A stretch of 64,000 nt of DNA from Cristatella mucedo. Taxonomy: Eukaryota > Bryozoa > Phylactolaemata > Cristatellidae. The notes below the pieces were generated by a model. It searched no databases and was not told the origin of the DNA. It saw nothing but the letters and a program-made list of their open reading frames with translations. Shown one piece after another: positions 9,913 through 50,883 of this stretch; positions within the stretch are counted from its first letter, which is position 1; every line of letters begins with the position of its first letter. Both the position numbers and the translations under genes were made by a program. The DNA lies in NCBI GenBank assembly GCA_009760855.2, contig WPIO01000025.1, forward strand, positions 1,068,501 to 1,132,500, written 5' to 3'.

Positions 9913-11640
9913 AAGCGGAGCCCGAGTTCCTGGTCCGAAACGTTTCCTTGCACTGATGCCGCCTCTGCACAGCCGCAGCGACTCTGCACGAACGAAAATA
10001 CTATTCTCTTCCATCCCTGCTCAGGATCGTTAGTCCAGCGGTTCGGCGATAATAGCACGTGCACACAGCATCGCATTCTGCGCCAACGATATTGGGCTGC
10101 CCCAGCGAAGCTCGCGTACGCCGTCCGTGGCCTCGTAAGCAGCCTGGCTGTTCGCACTGCAAGGCTGCAAGCATCTTGGCTAAATCCTCAAAAGGTGGCG
10201 CTCTTACAAGCGGCCGTGCTGCTGGTGTCACTGCACTCATTGTGACCCCATAGCCATGCTCAGTCTGGATTGTACTCATTGCATTCGCTAGTTCTGTCAC
10301 GACACCGAATGCTGGATTGATGGTGTGAAGCCAGTCAGAAATTCGTTGAAGCTTTGCCAGCTTCTCGCTTTGTGTACCGGCTCCAGTTTGGCCACGCAAT
10401 GCCATGCGGAGCGCTCGCATGTAGAAGTTCGAAAGATAGCTTTCAAATGAATATTTTTTTATGTGACGCCGTCCTTGTGCCATGTCTGAGCACTCCGACA
10501 AGCTATCGTAGGAAATCTCAGCGTTTGTTTTCATTGATGCCTGATCCGAGTGCAGAATCCGAGAGCACGCACGAATTTGCAGATGATTTGTGAGCTATTG
10601 GGGGACGCGCATTTTCAGTGGAGAGCATGGGTAGGCTTACCGAATGCCTTTGCGAATCCACGCTGGCCTGCATTGAGCCTGCCTTCCATTCTAACCTGTG
10701 GCGATCCCATCATGCAGCCACCCTTTGGTCAACTGCCCCCCTCCCCCGTCGGCATGGATCGCACCTGCAGGTGTCAAGTGTTGGTTGCCTTGGTCCTAGA
10801 TGTTTGCACTTGCATGAATTAACGTTAGCCGTCGAATTTCCAACTTTGACTTGTTGACTGAAAGTTTCTCATGATTGTAAGAAATCTGCGTGTGGTCGTG
10901 CAACAAGAAAACGAAAGAAGCTGTGGATCAACTGCACTCAATATATCTTTATTCCCAAACCGTCCCTGCAGCACTGGGCTGTCTTTGCCGTTTCGACCTG
11001 ACAGACTGACTTGACTGTAACTTTGCCTCAGTGATAAGCAGCTACCCTCGACCTGTGGTCGTGAATGGAATTATTCTGCTCCTTTGAGAGGTAAAGCCAC
11101 CACACGGCGTTCAACTAACAGCTGACGAGCGTTGTATACCTAATGCTCCCCTATCGCAGATCTAAATTGGTTCCCCTCTGTATAGCTAGGGCCAGACAGA
11201 AAAAATCGGGGGAAAAACAGTAAAGTCACACAAAATACAAGTGCGAAAAATTGTAGCGGATTTTGCAGATTGAAATTCGTGTTGATAATAATAAAAACTC
11301 CCAGGGAAATCAGCCATCTTAGGTTGTGTTCAGGATTAATTTATTTATGTGTGAAAATATAAAATGGCGCGTCATCATAAGGCAGAAAAAGCACAAACGA
11401 CGGTTACAAATATAACCAAGAAATGCATCTGAAACACGCTGATGCGCCTTGCGTTTACAATAGGTCTTGCTGATATACTCTGCAACCGAACAAGTACTTA
11501 CTGATCGAAGCCTTCTACCTCAATATCAGCAATTGCATCGAAATTAAGCTGTACCGTATAGTAAGCTAAAAATTTGAGGCACTAGATTACCTGCTGGCGA
11601 CCCATCGTCAGCAAAGTATCAAACTCTTTACTACTAATTA
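9913..11640. other. Convergent intergenic region
   Basis: Apart from the 10.0-10.5 kb minus-strand ORF I see no supported exon. A minus-strand AATAAA is present at about 10,950 (plus-strand 'tttatt'). It could end a minus-strand transcript coming from the right, but no gene can be tied to it. A purine-rich AT stretch lies at about 11,190-11,300. Confidence 0.4.
10001..10534 (-). CDS. Uncharacterised 177-residue protein or terminal exon, convergent to WDR11
   Basis: I do not recognise this protein. The frame has balanced composition: an acidic N-terminus (SLSECSDMAQ), a helix-like YLSNFYMRALRMALRGQ segment, another at KLAKLQRISDWLH, and a Cys-containing C-terminus. The open frame extends upstream of the ATG to about 10,585, where an AATAG|CTC acceptor-like site precedes an in-frame stop. 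It may therefore be the last exon of a longer minus-strand gene rather than a single-exon gene. No signal peptide or membrane segment is evident. Its stop lies 89 bp from the WDR11 stop, so the two transcripts would overlap tail to tail. It could also be a chance ORF. Confidence 0.4.
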   Translation of the reverse strand: MKTNAEISYDSLSECSDMAQGRRHIKKYSFESYLSNFYMRALRMALRGQTGAGTQSEKLAKLQRISDWLHTINPAFGVVTELANAMSTIQTEHGYGVTMSAVTPAARPLVRAPPFEDLAKMLAALQCEQPGCLRGHGRRTRASLGQPNIVGAECDAVCTCYYRRTAGLTILSRDGRE

Positions 11641-11642
11641 GC

Positions 11643-13730
11643 TTACCTTCGAATTACTAAATCGCCCTGTGCTTTCGCAGTCGCTGTTCGATGAACCTCA
11701 CTCAGCAGTCCTCTGAAGCTTTTAAAATTGAGGCAGCTGTCGAAAACGAGACCTAAATTTCGAGCACGTGGTGGTGGTCGCACAATAGCATCACCTGTTA
11801 GAAGAGCAAAGCCTTTTAATCCAGCCACATGCTTAGAGTGTGCTATGAGCAGCAGTTCGGTTTCATCGTCATTTAGTTTCAAGAAGTCTTCCGACATCCA
11901 GGATCGAATATCGGCAAGGCAAGCATTCAGCTTCTCAGTTGCTGCAGCATATTCCGACGGTTTGAATGACAAATACATTTGAGTATTGTCAGCATAAAAG
12001 TGATATCCTATTCCACGGGCCTTGATCACTTTTTCCAGAGGTTGTGTATAAATGGAGAACAGCAAGGGACCGAGTACAGACCCTTGAGGGACTGCACTAG
12101 TGACTAGTCTCGTTTGTGAGACCTGACCCCCACACGACACGGATTGAACACGATCAGACAAGTACGATTTAAACCACGCCAGTGCTTCGTCTGCCAGACC
12201 GATCGTTGTTCTCAATCATTCAAGCAGAACCTCGTGATCAATGGTGTCGAACGCAGCAGACAGATCTAGCATAGCTAGGGCAGTGACATTCCCGTCGTCG
12301 TTGCCACGTAGAATGTCATTGTTTACACGGAGGAGAGCAGTTTCAGTGGAGTGCTGCCTCTTGAACCCTGATTGAACCGCTTCTGCCATTTCATTATTTT
12401 CAATATGTTCAACCAGCTGCTTAGCAACAATCTTTGACAAGACAGGGAGGAAACTGGGTGATAGTTTTATAAGGACCTCTGTATCTAATCCAGGCTTTTA
12501 AGTATGGGTTGAACAATTGCCGATTTGAAGGACTTGGGGACGACCCCTTTTCCCAGAGAAGCATTAAAAATCTTGGCTATTGCAGGGCTAAGTTGGTCTG
12601 CCAGTGAAGACCGCAGAGATGAAGGTATAAGGTCATCAGGAGACGAGCTCTTTTTGCTAGACCTTATTGAGGTAGCCACATCACATGCAGAAACCTCGGT
12701 GAACCTTTTAAGGAAGGTCACAGGTTGTGGAACCGCGATTGCTTTAGTCGGAGGGGGCTTATTGAAGGCACGAATGTGCACAATTTTTTCAGTAAAGAAG
12801 GCTGAAAACTTTTTGACTGAGCCCTTAATATCTGGGGAGTCAGACCTCACAGCATTGGCCAGTAAACGGTTTACTGTCCGACTGGCAGGAATTCAGCTTT
12901 CTAATGAAAAAAGAAGCCCTGGTTTTTTAAGCTTTCGGGTGTAAACTCGAAGGAAGTCCTTAAAATTGACTAGATCTGCCTCAGACCCCAATTTCTTGAA
13001 ACGACGTTCGAGCCTGCGCTTAATTCGGCGAATCTTTATAGGAGTTTTTTGTAAATTGAAAGGAATCTTCATGACTCTGTCTACGGATAGAACGAACGAG
13101 AGCATGCTTGTCAAGAGAACTCCTGAGTTGTCATGTTCACTGCATCAGTGAGGGTATCGAGGCTGCCGGTCGAGTCCAACTGCAGATCAAGAAGACCCGC
13201 ATCATAAACAGATTTCAAAAATTTCTCTATGTCAATGCTTTGTAAGTTACGTCGCTTGACAAGTTCGACATTACCCTGTACGCACAAGAGAGCAGGAACA
13301 GTAAACGAGACTGAACAATGATCTTAGAAGGTCAGTGGGCACACCACAAAGTCAGTGGGGAGGACATCCTTAGTGATCACGAGATCTAGAATGTGGCCAC
13401 CGACGTGGGTGGTATGAGACGTGGGTGGTATGATTAACGTGTTGGACCAAACCGAAATTCTCCAGACAGTCAATAAATGAGCGAACCTGGCTGTGGCTTG
13501 GGTTGTCAACGTGAATATTGAAGTCTCCTACAATCAGTAACGGCCTGCCACACACGAATATTTTAGCGAGGAACTCTGAAAGCTCCTCTATAAACAAGTT
13601 TAGACAGCCAGAAAGAGGCCGGTATATCAAAACAGTGAGCGGCATTGTCTTTGATGAAGACCTGATTGCAACCGATTCAAACGATGGCTTTTTTCATTTA
13701 GCTTGTTCCTGCGGTCACAAATACTAAATG
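11643..13730 (-). mobile_element. LINE family 3 copy with endonuclease and RT remnants
   Basis: On the minus strand, from 13.7 kb downward, I read three parts. The first is an exonuclease/endonuclease/phosphatase-type segment at 13,370-13,645 with the GDFNIHVDNPS motif. The second is a linker with SSPDDLIPSSL at 12,485-12,850. The third is RT at 11,643-12,440 with [46 protein letters not shown] and FYADNTQMYL. The palm box reads ADN instead of ADD, so the catalytic pair is damaged. At least one stop or frameshift lies near 12,215. Sequence and wording differ from the commoner family 1 copies, so I treat it as a separate lineage of the same L2/CR1-like type. Confidence 0.85.
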
Positions 13731-14424
13731 AACTTCATTATTTGAGGTCAATACCAAATTCGTGCTTAGAATCTGACGGGTACGTGGCAAATCTATCACC
13801 CACTAATACAACTGCAAACGACACGTGCTTTTTTGGTCGAGCTGTCCAGTGGCGGCGTTTTTGCCATGGAACATTGATCACTGTGGACACGTCATTCCGT
13901 GTATCCAGTTAACTACTGTACCGGATCTTGCTTTACCTGTCTACCTGCAGGCAGTAGCCGTACGGACTAAAATTCAACCTATGTGGAAAATGCAGGTATT
14001 AGTTGTCTTGAAAGTATAAGCAGGCAAAACTTCCTTTGACAAGGGACTAAAAATTACGATGACTATGTTTTCCGCACAGAACCTTCATTTTGCATTCAGC
14101 CATGAAGCATATTTAGACTTTTACTAAGCCAGCCGCACTGTCACGGTCAAAATGCTAAGCCAGCAGCCTTTTCCGTTCGTACGACGGCGTTCGACGGTTG
14201 TCCGAAAGCGACTCTTGGGTTACGTGCAGGGGCGGCGCCAGGGATGGTCTCCTGATTCAGCTGTTGCCTATGCACGTAGAATTTCAGATCATTAAATAAT
14301 GTATTTTGTGTTAGAACTTTATTGGATTACGATTTAAAACCGCTAAAGAAGTTTTTTTCAAGGACTGCATTTCTAGCAGTTCTGCACGGCTGCCGCTGCT
14401 ATCTGATTCACTAATCTTCTTTTG
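13731..14424. other. Unassigned spacer between two LINEs
   Basis: Short plus-strand frames (13,703-13,912 and 13,825-14,019) have no recognisable content. The first part may be remaining 5' sequence of the LINE at 11.6-13.7 kb. Confidence 0.4.
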
Positions 14425-16430
14425 TTTATATAAAAATAATAATAATGCACTTGATAAAGCACACTCAGAGAACTCAATCTCTTTCTAGGCGCTTTAAATT
14501 TGCTGCAAAGGGAAACGCGATTGAATGGTGAGTAATATCATGCTTGATAAACAACATGAATAACATGGTTAGGGGTGGCATGCACAGGGTCAGCATGCAA
14601 ATGTGATTAGTAGCAGCATGCACAGTGTCAGCACGGATAAGCGCGTGAAGGATGAATCACAGGGACCCACTAAATGCTGTCCAAAATAGGTGTCCAAGTT
14701 CTTTTTAAGTGTCAAATCAGGGATGTGGTCGTCTAATGAGAGGTCACTTTAAAACATGACACCTAGATTTCGAGCTGATTCAACAGGATATATACTGGCA
14801 GTCCATTTTCAGCGGCAGCCTTTCCAATTTCTGAATCACACTGGGTTTGCCTATTCCTAATAAGTTAGTTTTATGATCGTTATGTTTAAGAAAAATTGCT
14901 GCCATCCATGTGCGGATGTCATCAATATATGCAGCAAGTGAGTTGAGAGAATTCATGGTGCTCGGAGGCTGGGAGGGATCAAAGCAAAGGTACAACTGAG
15001 TGTCATCTGCATGGAAGTGAAAGCCTAGATTGTGCTGGGCAATCACATCAACAAGAGGGAGAGTATAAACCGTGAAAAGAACCGGACCTAGCACGGAGCC
15101 CAAAGGTACACCATATTTCAGAGGTACCTCGGATGATCTTTGTCCATTTACGTCAATACTCTGGAGTCTCCCACTGAGATAGGACCTCAACCATTGCAGA
15201 GCAGTGCCAGTGATGTCCAGGCGACATGAAAGGCGCTCTAGAAGAACGTTGTGATCGATAGTATCAAAAGCTGCCAAAAGATCGAGCAAAACAAGCAGAG
15301 ACCCTACCTATGTCTGCATTCCTAAGTAGGTCGTCGTATACCCTAAGCAATGCTGACTCTGTGGAGTGATTAGCCCTATAGTCAGACTGGAACTTACTAG
15401 TAAGGTTAACAGTTTCAGCATACGAGTTCAGCTGGTCCGCCACGACCAGTTCCAGTGTCTGATAAGAATGGTAGAAGGGAGACTGGGTGGTAGTCATATA
15501 TAATTCATTCATATAGCGCCCCCAGAGAACTTAATCTCATTTCAGGCGCTTCACATATGCCTCGGGGCTCGAGCCTACGTCCTCAGTCAGGGCGAGAACC
15601 TTAACCGCTAGACCCAACCAGCTCGGCATAATAGCTGCTCAAGTTCTCTTGGTCTAGTGTCACTTTCTTGAGAAGTGGCCTGACTACAGCTTTTTTGAAA
15701 GGTCCTGGAACATGACCTGAGGCTAATGACATTAATGGTAGCCTGGCAGCAGCAGATCAATGCAACGTAGGAGCAGGACAGTGGGAATAGGGGTCTTCTG
15801 TGATTTGGGATATGGACTTCAGGACGAGATCATCAGTGACCTGCTTAAATGTAGACATTCTGAGGTGCAGCCAGGAATCGGGGAACACCATTCTAGTGGG
15901 GGGGGGATGTTGTCATGGCAGGGATGGACTCCCTGATCTTGTCTATCTTCTGCACAAAGAATCGCGAGAAGCGATCGGCTAGATCATTACAAGGATCATC
16001 AGGTAAGGAGCTAATCTGGGAGCGGTTGAAATGGTTGATCGTCGACATCAGCATTTTTGGGTTGTGCATCTGTGATTCAACAATGTTTTTGTAGTAGCTA
16101 GACTTGGCCTTTGCTAGGATCGATTGGTACGACCTTCAGTAGTCTTCGTATGCCTGTCGATGGCCAGTCAGCCCTGATCTTTTGTATGCCTTCAACCTTG
16201 CGATGTAATGCATCGGCTAATAACTTTGCACTGAAGTAACCATTTTAATTGAATGTTGAATTGAATGAGATCGATCTCCTGAGCAAAAATTCCAACAGAG
16301 GCATCGAGGATTGCTAAGTCAGAAGCCGAAGCACGATGCCGATACCTCACTATTCGCTAGACTGTCGAAGGGATTCTGCAGATTGACGAGCAGGTTGAGT
16401 ATTAGCCTCGTAGCCACGAGTCTCCGAACG
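14425..16430 (-). mobile_element. LINE family 1, 2-kb copy interrupted by a SINE
   Basis: The 3' end starts at about 14,435 as AATAATAATAATGCACTTGA and the reversed tail hairpin. RT frames follow at 14,780-15,289 (LDLLAAFDTIDHNVLLERL, KYGVPLGSVLGPVLFTVYTL, FHADDTQLYL) and 15,264-15,512 (FQSDYRANHSTESALLRVYD). The sequence continues after an inserted SINE (15,494-15,631) into the region between endonuclease and RT, and fades near 16.4 kb. The palm box FHADD keeps both aspartates. The first RT frame ends early in the thumb region and a frameshift separates it from the second, so the copy is inactive. Confidence 0.88.
15494..15631 (-). mobile_element. tRNA-derived SINE nested in the LINE
   Basis: On the minus strand the element starts near a GCCGAGCTGGTTGGGTCTAG head (A box-like), has a B box-like GTAGGCTCGAGCC segment, and ends with GAAGCGCCTGAAATGAGATT and AAGTTCTCTGGGGGCGCTAT. 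The LINE sequence on its two sides rejoins as 'actgggtggtag' + 'tagctgctcaagttctcttgg', as in uninterrupted copies. The insertion is therefore precise and younger than the host LINE. Confidence 0.82.
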
Positions 16431-17856
16431 ACTCACACACGATCTGGACGTGGCTGGCTACATGCTGGGCCCACTTAACAAGCTACCAGTGGGTTCCAAA
16501 AAAAAAAGTTAATCGGCAAATGATGTGCTGCAACTATCTTTCGGGCAAGCAGCACACTCCAAATTCACGATGCCGATACAAAAACTGCATGATATTCAGA
16601 TGTATATAAGCATTACAAAATTAGTAGGTGACTTAAGACAGCATTTTCTGTACTGACAACATGCACAACGCTGAGCCAAAAGCAGACAATTATTTCCGTG
16701 CTATATTGCGCATTAGCTTTTAAGTGTTGATCGACAACGCTCAGCAACTGCACCACCTGCTGCAGACAATCACTCATTTCGGACACGGGCTTGCATATGT
16801 CTCTAGGAGTGGACACGAATACCCATTTGCCGAAAAAATATCGCAGTAATAAAAATGATATAAAGCAAGTGAGTCTCCGAGCAAGGACAGACAGATATGA
16901 GAGTACCGAATGTGTAACAAATAATTGATATATACACGAGCGGACTGCACCTCGAACAGCAATTTGTATACGCCCACCATTAAACACACACACCTTAGCT
17001 AGGAGGCCCATCAGTTTTGTATATCCTGTTACTGTTGCCACTCGAGTTTTGCAAACACCTAACGCTCCTCGCCTAACGCTCCAGCACGTGAGTGGCTCAC
17101 AAACACATGTACTGCTTGCTGTTTCGAGTGGTAAGGCGCCATCCCCTATGACCATGCACTGTAGCAGTCAGCATGTGCCAACGACCAAGCAACTGAACAA
17201 TACTATTGAGGCCACATCAGATGAGACCGAAAGGATGAAGAGGGAACCATAATGCTCAGCACCTAGCAATTCATCAGAACTATCAAGGTCTTGCCACAGC
17301 ATTACACTTTAGAGCCAAGCGAAACAAAAATTGGAATCCAATAATTAGTTTTAGCACTCGGCCATCTCAAAGCAGCTGGCTATGGGAGCAGGTGCCATCT
17401 GCTAGGACTTCCTGAGCTGAAAACGTCCGCCTATTACTGAATAGCTGTCCATGATTATTATCGGCTCTTCCCAGTAGTCTGATCGCGTCTCCATTAAATA
17501 ACATGACAAAAGCCGGTCGCGTTGCCGTGCATGCAGGTGATAAGACAGCCGGCTGCACTTTCCAAGGCACGAAAGTCCAGCCATTAATAGGCAGCTGTCC
17601 GTGATCGACTCTTGCTAGCAGATTGATCGTGCCTCCACTAAAAAATATGGTCAAGCAGAAATGGTCCAGTTAAAATCGCTTGAATGAATTATAATTATGT
17701 ACTCTTAAGATACAACTGATCAGAAAATAACAGCTAATGGTCACGGAATATCAACTGCGAAACCAAGCATATCTACTGCAGCATCAGCTATCTAGTAACT
17801 CATAGAAAGCTCCGTCCTATTGACAAAAACTATAAGTACTATTGTCAAAAAAGTAC
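16431..17856. other. Repeat-poor spacer; possible end of the USP gene
   Basis: A 180-codon minus-strand frame at 16,613-17,155 has no recognisable features. At 17,367-17,654 there are two diverged copies of a roughly 130-bp sequence, both containing 'agctgtcc.tgat' and 'c.ccattaaa..atg' blocks. The missing last exon of the minus-strand USP gene should lie here or further left, but I could not identify it. Confidence 0.4.
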
Positions 17857-47006
<29,150 letters not shown>

Positions 47007-47336
47007 ATTAACTATCCACCGGTACAGAGCACTGCTGTCCCCTGGAAATAAGGAACAGACACACTACACAGCAAGCACGGCAGTAGAACGGAGCAAAATA
47101 CAACTGCAACTGAACGATAGCAGAAGCTTGCAAGAAATAACCTAACGGCTTCCGACTCAAAAAGCTTGGCTGTGTTCATTTCGCAAACAGCAGCCCTGAA
47201 AGAGCCCTGCACGTGATCAAAGAGCCAGCAAGCAACCAACCACAGCAAAGCATTGCTGATAAAAAGATAAGGTCGGCCAAAATAGATCCCGGATATTGGG
47301 AGTCTCATAGTATAAATCAGTGCTAAAGTCGGTGAG

Positions 47337-47500
47337 CCGTGATGGCCCACTGGGTAATGCGGTTGCTTTTCACGACCTTGGTCCCGAGGTCGTGGGTTCG
47401 AATCCTGCGATGGGCAATCCTTTGTTGCCACTGCAATCGGTGGTGATAGCCTTTGAGGCTCTTCAAGTGCTATAGAAAAGGCTGTTAAATCAGCTAGTAT
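47337..47500 (+). mobile_element. tRNA-derived SINE
   Basis: A box-like TGGCCCACTGGG and a good B box, GGTCGTGGGTTCGAATCCTG. The body is 'caatcctttgttgccactgc' and 'aatcggtggtgatagccttt', ending near 'ctgttaaatcagctagt'. The head could resemble a tRNA gene, but I see no complete cloverleaf, so I call a SINE. Confidence 0.82.
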
Positions 47501-47584
47501 TTATTCATTCGTTTATTTAAAGAAAATGTTTCTTCTTCCACAAAAGAGCCACAAGTGTCAACTCGCCTCTCTGAATAATAAGAA

Positions 47585-47745
47585 AGAAAGCTGATTTAAC
47601 AGCCTCATTTGTATAGCGGCAAAAGAGCATTATTGGCCATCACCACTGCTTGCAGTTAACAATAAAGGATACCCGTGCAGGATTCGAACCTACGACCTCG
47701 GTCGTGAAGAGCCAGACCCTTACCTCGTGGGCTGTCACAGACCTG
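47585..47745 (-). mobile_element. tRNA-derived SINE, inverted relative to its neighbour
   Basis: Minus-strand order: head with B box GGTCGTAGGTTCGAATCCTG, 'cctttattgttaactgcaag', 'cagtggtgatggccaataat', and tail 'gctgttaaatcagctttc'. Tail to tail with the copy at 47,337-47,500, separated by about 85 bp. Confidence 0.8.
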
Positions 47746-49235
47746 TGATAAGAGGTCACGTGCTGTCAACATGCTGCATATTATTACTTGCAGCCAACGA
47801 CTCTCCTCAAACTGAGACATTGCCAACATGCTATCAAAATATTTGCAACAAAAGCACACCAACGCCAAATCTTCTAAAGCATCAGTCGGTCTATCATGGG
47901 TGTGACAGAAATTCTGTCTTGGCCAAAGTCTCACTGGGAAGTAGGGGAATCTGTCAACCAGCAATTCATATCTATATGAAAAGAGTTGTAGCACAGCTAA
48001 CTCCTTCGTCGGCATGGCTTACAATGACGCACTTCCTGACACTAAACACCTCCATTGCGATCAGAAGGCAGCCTATTTATGCAGTGCTAGCAGCACAAAC
48101 GATGGCGAAGCAAACTCGCTTATCCTAGCAAGAACCGTTGCTTCGGTCAATATGTTCATGTTACGAAGCAGCAGCAGCAACAAGCTGCCGGCGTACATGT
48201 AGCCTGCAACTGCTGCATGTACGCTAGCAGCTTGCAGTGAGTTCAACCACACCAATGCCGTAGCAAAAGCACTTGCAGTCGGTGGTAGTGGAGGCAATGG
48301 CTAAGAGGGCCAACTGGCGGTGACTCTGGCTACACGATGGCTACGGCCTGGAGAATCGCACTGCTTTGTGGCAGGTACACAAGCTGGGATATTTTGGGGC
48401 AGGACAGGTTGAGAACGGCCTCGAGCAGTCTTTCACTTCTACTCTACGAAAACGACAAAGACTGGAAAGTAACAGCCTTATTTGTGTCAGGACCGTACAC
48501 ATGCCAAATCCAAAAAACCGTAAAAGGTAGCATGCGATGGAAGCTACTGCTAAAAAAACATCACGTAAGAATGGCAGCACGAGCTAATCTTTCTAAACTA
48601 GCCCCTAATTGAAACAAATAGAGAGAAGCACCAACACAGATAATGACTTTAACGTGTGTATGACTATCGTGCATATGCAGCATCTTCGAACCTCAAAACC
48701 TTTAGAGACATGCCTTTAGTTTGTATGCTCCCAAAGCCTAGAGCTCACTACCAAGGAACGTCACAACGGCCACTGACATGACATTTTAAAACCCATAAAC
48801 ACACCTGTTTATTACAGCATTTAGTCTTTGTGATTCGTCCTTTGTGTGCTTATGTGTGCTGACACTGTACATGCTACCTCTAATCCTGTCATGCCTGTTG
48901 ACATTGTGCATGTTACCACTAATCATTTGATCATGCTTTCTTTACAGCATCTGTAAAGTGCTTAGAAAGAGATTCGGTTCTCTGATGGTGCTACAACATT
49001 CACTTCAAGTGGCATGATGCTAACTAAGAAAAGACGCCTAATGCAACATCAGCAACGCTATTGCTAACATCAGTAGTAACCACAGCCAGCTATGGACACT
49101 GGCTGGCACTGCTAGTGCCTCCTCCGGAGAGAATCTTGACAGGGTGGGCTTTAGGATCCAAGCATATAAATATATTTATATAGTTTATATATACTAGCGT
49201 TATTCGGGTGGCTGTGGCTAACTTGGCACTGCAGA
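47746..49235. other. Upstream of USP36; no gene recognised
   Basis: It contains a LINE 3' fragment at 48,660-49,010. Small ORFs on both strands show no family features. Confidence 0.45.
48660..49010 (+). mobile_element. LINE family 1 3' fragment
   Basis: 'cctcaaaacctttagagaca', 'ttgtatgctcccaaagccta' and 'tttagtctttgtgattcgtc' lead to a degraded hairpin, AAAGTGCTTAGAAAGAGATT, CGGTTCTCTGATGGTGCTAC. Confidence 0.75.
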
Positions 49236-50115
49236 TAAAAATAGTAAATTGCTGCTCCGAAGTTCGACCCTCTCTACTAATTCGGTGCTTTGCATTTCTT
49301 ACGTCCTGTGTCACATTAGTCCTGTCCGAAAAAACGTACTTAAATTTCACAGCCCTGCTGCCTAACGAATGCCACTAGCAATGCCCAACAGTTGCGACAG
49401 GCCAGTACCAACCAATGCGATTTAAGTGCGCCAGCCTCGTTGCACACAGCGGTGGCCGGACTGCTTCCAGTGCGCAACGAAAGCATGCCGCTCAGTAGCG
49501 AGCATCAGCCTCTCAACTTGTCCGAGAATGCTCCTACGACTACAACGCCGCTAAAACTGTAATGCAGAGCTTACCGGCGGCCACTGTATAAAAATGTCTC
49601 GGCACTACAATACGAGGGTAGAGGGAGGTGCTTATTATAGAAGACAGAACAATAATAGCCCGGGAACTTCTCCTCTCTGCCTCCCACTATCAGAATCGCT
49701 ATTCCAACAAGCTGCACGCCAGGGCTTCACAGCGAGCTCTGAAGCCGCCTGCAATTTAAATCGTCGTAAACCATATCCAATCCCGAACTCTACACTAGGC
49801 ACTAAAAGAAGTTGGGCCCCCCAGACGATTCAACATCCGGGAGCACAGCTGAACACATGGCAGCGGGAACGAAGACGAAACGTGGGCAGCGCTCTCCTCA
49901 CAGCCGTCGAGTAGCGGGTACCCAATTCTAGCATGGAAACATGGCAGCCCAAAATTCTCTCTAGAAGTCATTGCAGCCTACCGTAGTGCTAATTGCTGCC
50001 GTAGACGCAGGACGGAACTCGAAGGCCGTTCGGCCGTAGGGGCGCGACAATGTTAATGCGGCTACAGGGACATCCGGGCACGCATCAATGGCGCTGCATG
50101 TTTCAAAGAAAGCTG
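49236..50115. repeat. Dispersed repeat of unknown type, copy 2, interrupted
   Basis: 49,236-49,598 matches copy 1 (37,131 onward). The match breaks at 'gtataaaaatg' and resumes at about 50,059 ('gctacagggacatccgggca'). The 460 bp between (49,600-50,058) is absent from copy 1. It has its own 106-codon frame with no recognised content. Confidence 0.72.
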
Positions 50116-50399
50116 ATATCGATGTGGCGCCCGATATAAGTTAACGTAATATGTAGCGAAATATAAATCACAAATTTAATTGAATTAATCCTAAGGAATA
50201 TTTTACATGTAACTACTACTAATTAAAAAGAGTATGAGCAGCATGTGTACCTCGGCTACTGGTTGACCTTGAACCGGTGTAATGTCCGGCCTGCCGTATC
50301 CATTGCCTAGCCGGATGTCTATAATCGGCAATTGATTGGGCTTCTTTGCGTTTTTTAAGTGTTATGGAGCACCTGGCAGCAGATTTGTTGTAATTCATG

Positions 50400-50800
50400 A
50401 CCTAATGTTACTAAATTTTGCGAATAAGTTTGAGGCGCGGCGCAGCTGGTGGGGGCCTTGCTCCTATTTTTTCAGTCGTACGGCTGCTATTCGTGCGCGG
50501 TTCTCAGTGACGTACTGCAAGGGGGTGGGGCGGTGAGGCCCGCGGGGCGCTCTTGGAAACAGTGGCTTGCTTTGGGCTGGTACCTTGTGCCCCTAGAACA
50601 TCACATTGGCCCTCTATTTCTATGGTTCGAAGGACCTCGAGCGAAACAGTCGACCGCTGAGACCGGCGGCTCTATTGATGTACCGATCGACAGCCTTAGC
50701 CATCAAGATCGGCCAGTTCGCAGGTCGGGCGAGCAGAAAGGCCCCCTACAGTCGTCCCTGACCACTTCGCGCTTCGACTTTCGCGGCTTAACTCTATTGC
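50400..50800. other. GC- and CpG-rich island-like stretch
   Basis: Unlike the AT-rich surroundings this region has many CpGs ('gaggcgcggcgcagctggtg', 'gaggcccgcggggcgctctt', 'gttcgcaggtcgggcgagca'). It lies 3.4 kb upstream of the USP36 ATG and could hold its promoter or a 5' UTR exon. A 144-codon plus-strand frame crosses it but has no recognisable domain. Confidence 0.4.
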
Positions 50801-50883
50801 GATTTTTTCAAATATCCATTAAAAATTTGATCGAAATGGTGAAGATGATACAGAGCGCTCTTGGTTGTCTGAGTCAATTATAA

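Noticed and set aside
16613..17155. 180-codon minus-strand ORF
   Set aside because: No family features and no link by splice phase to the USP36 exon at 17,857-17,964.
47337..47420. Functional tRNA gene
   Set aside because: Good B box but no complete acceptor stem or cloverleaf, and the sequence continues into a repeated SINE body found elsewhere in the window.
50449..50883. 144-codon plus-strand ORF in the GC-rich stretch
   Set aside because: Low stop density is expected in GC-rich DNA. No domain, splice or conservation evidence.
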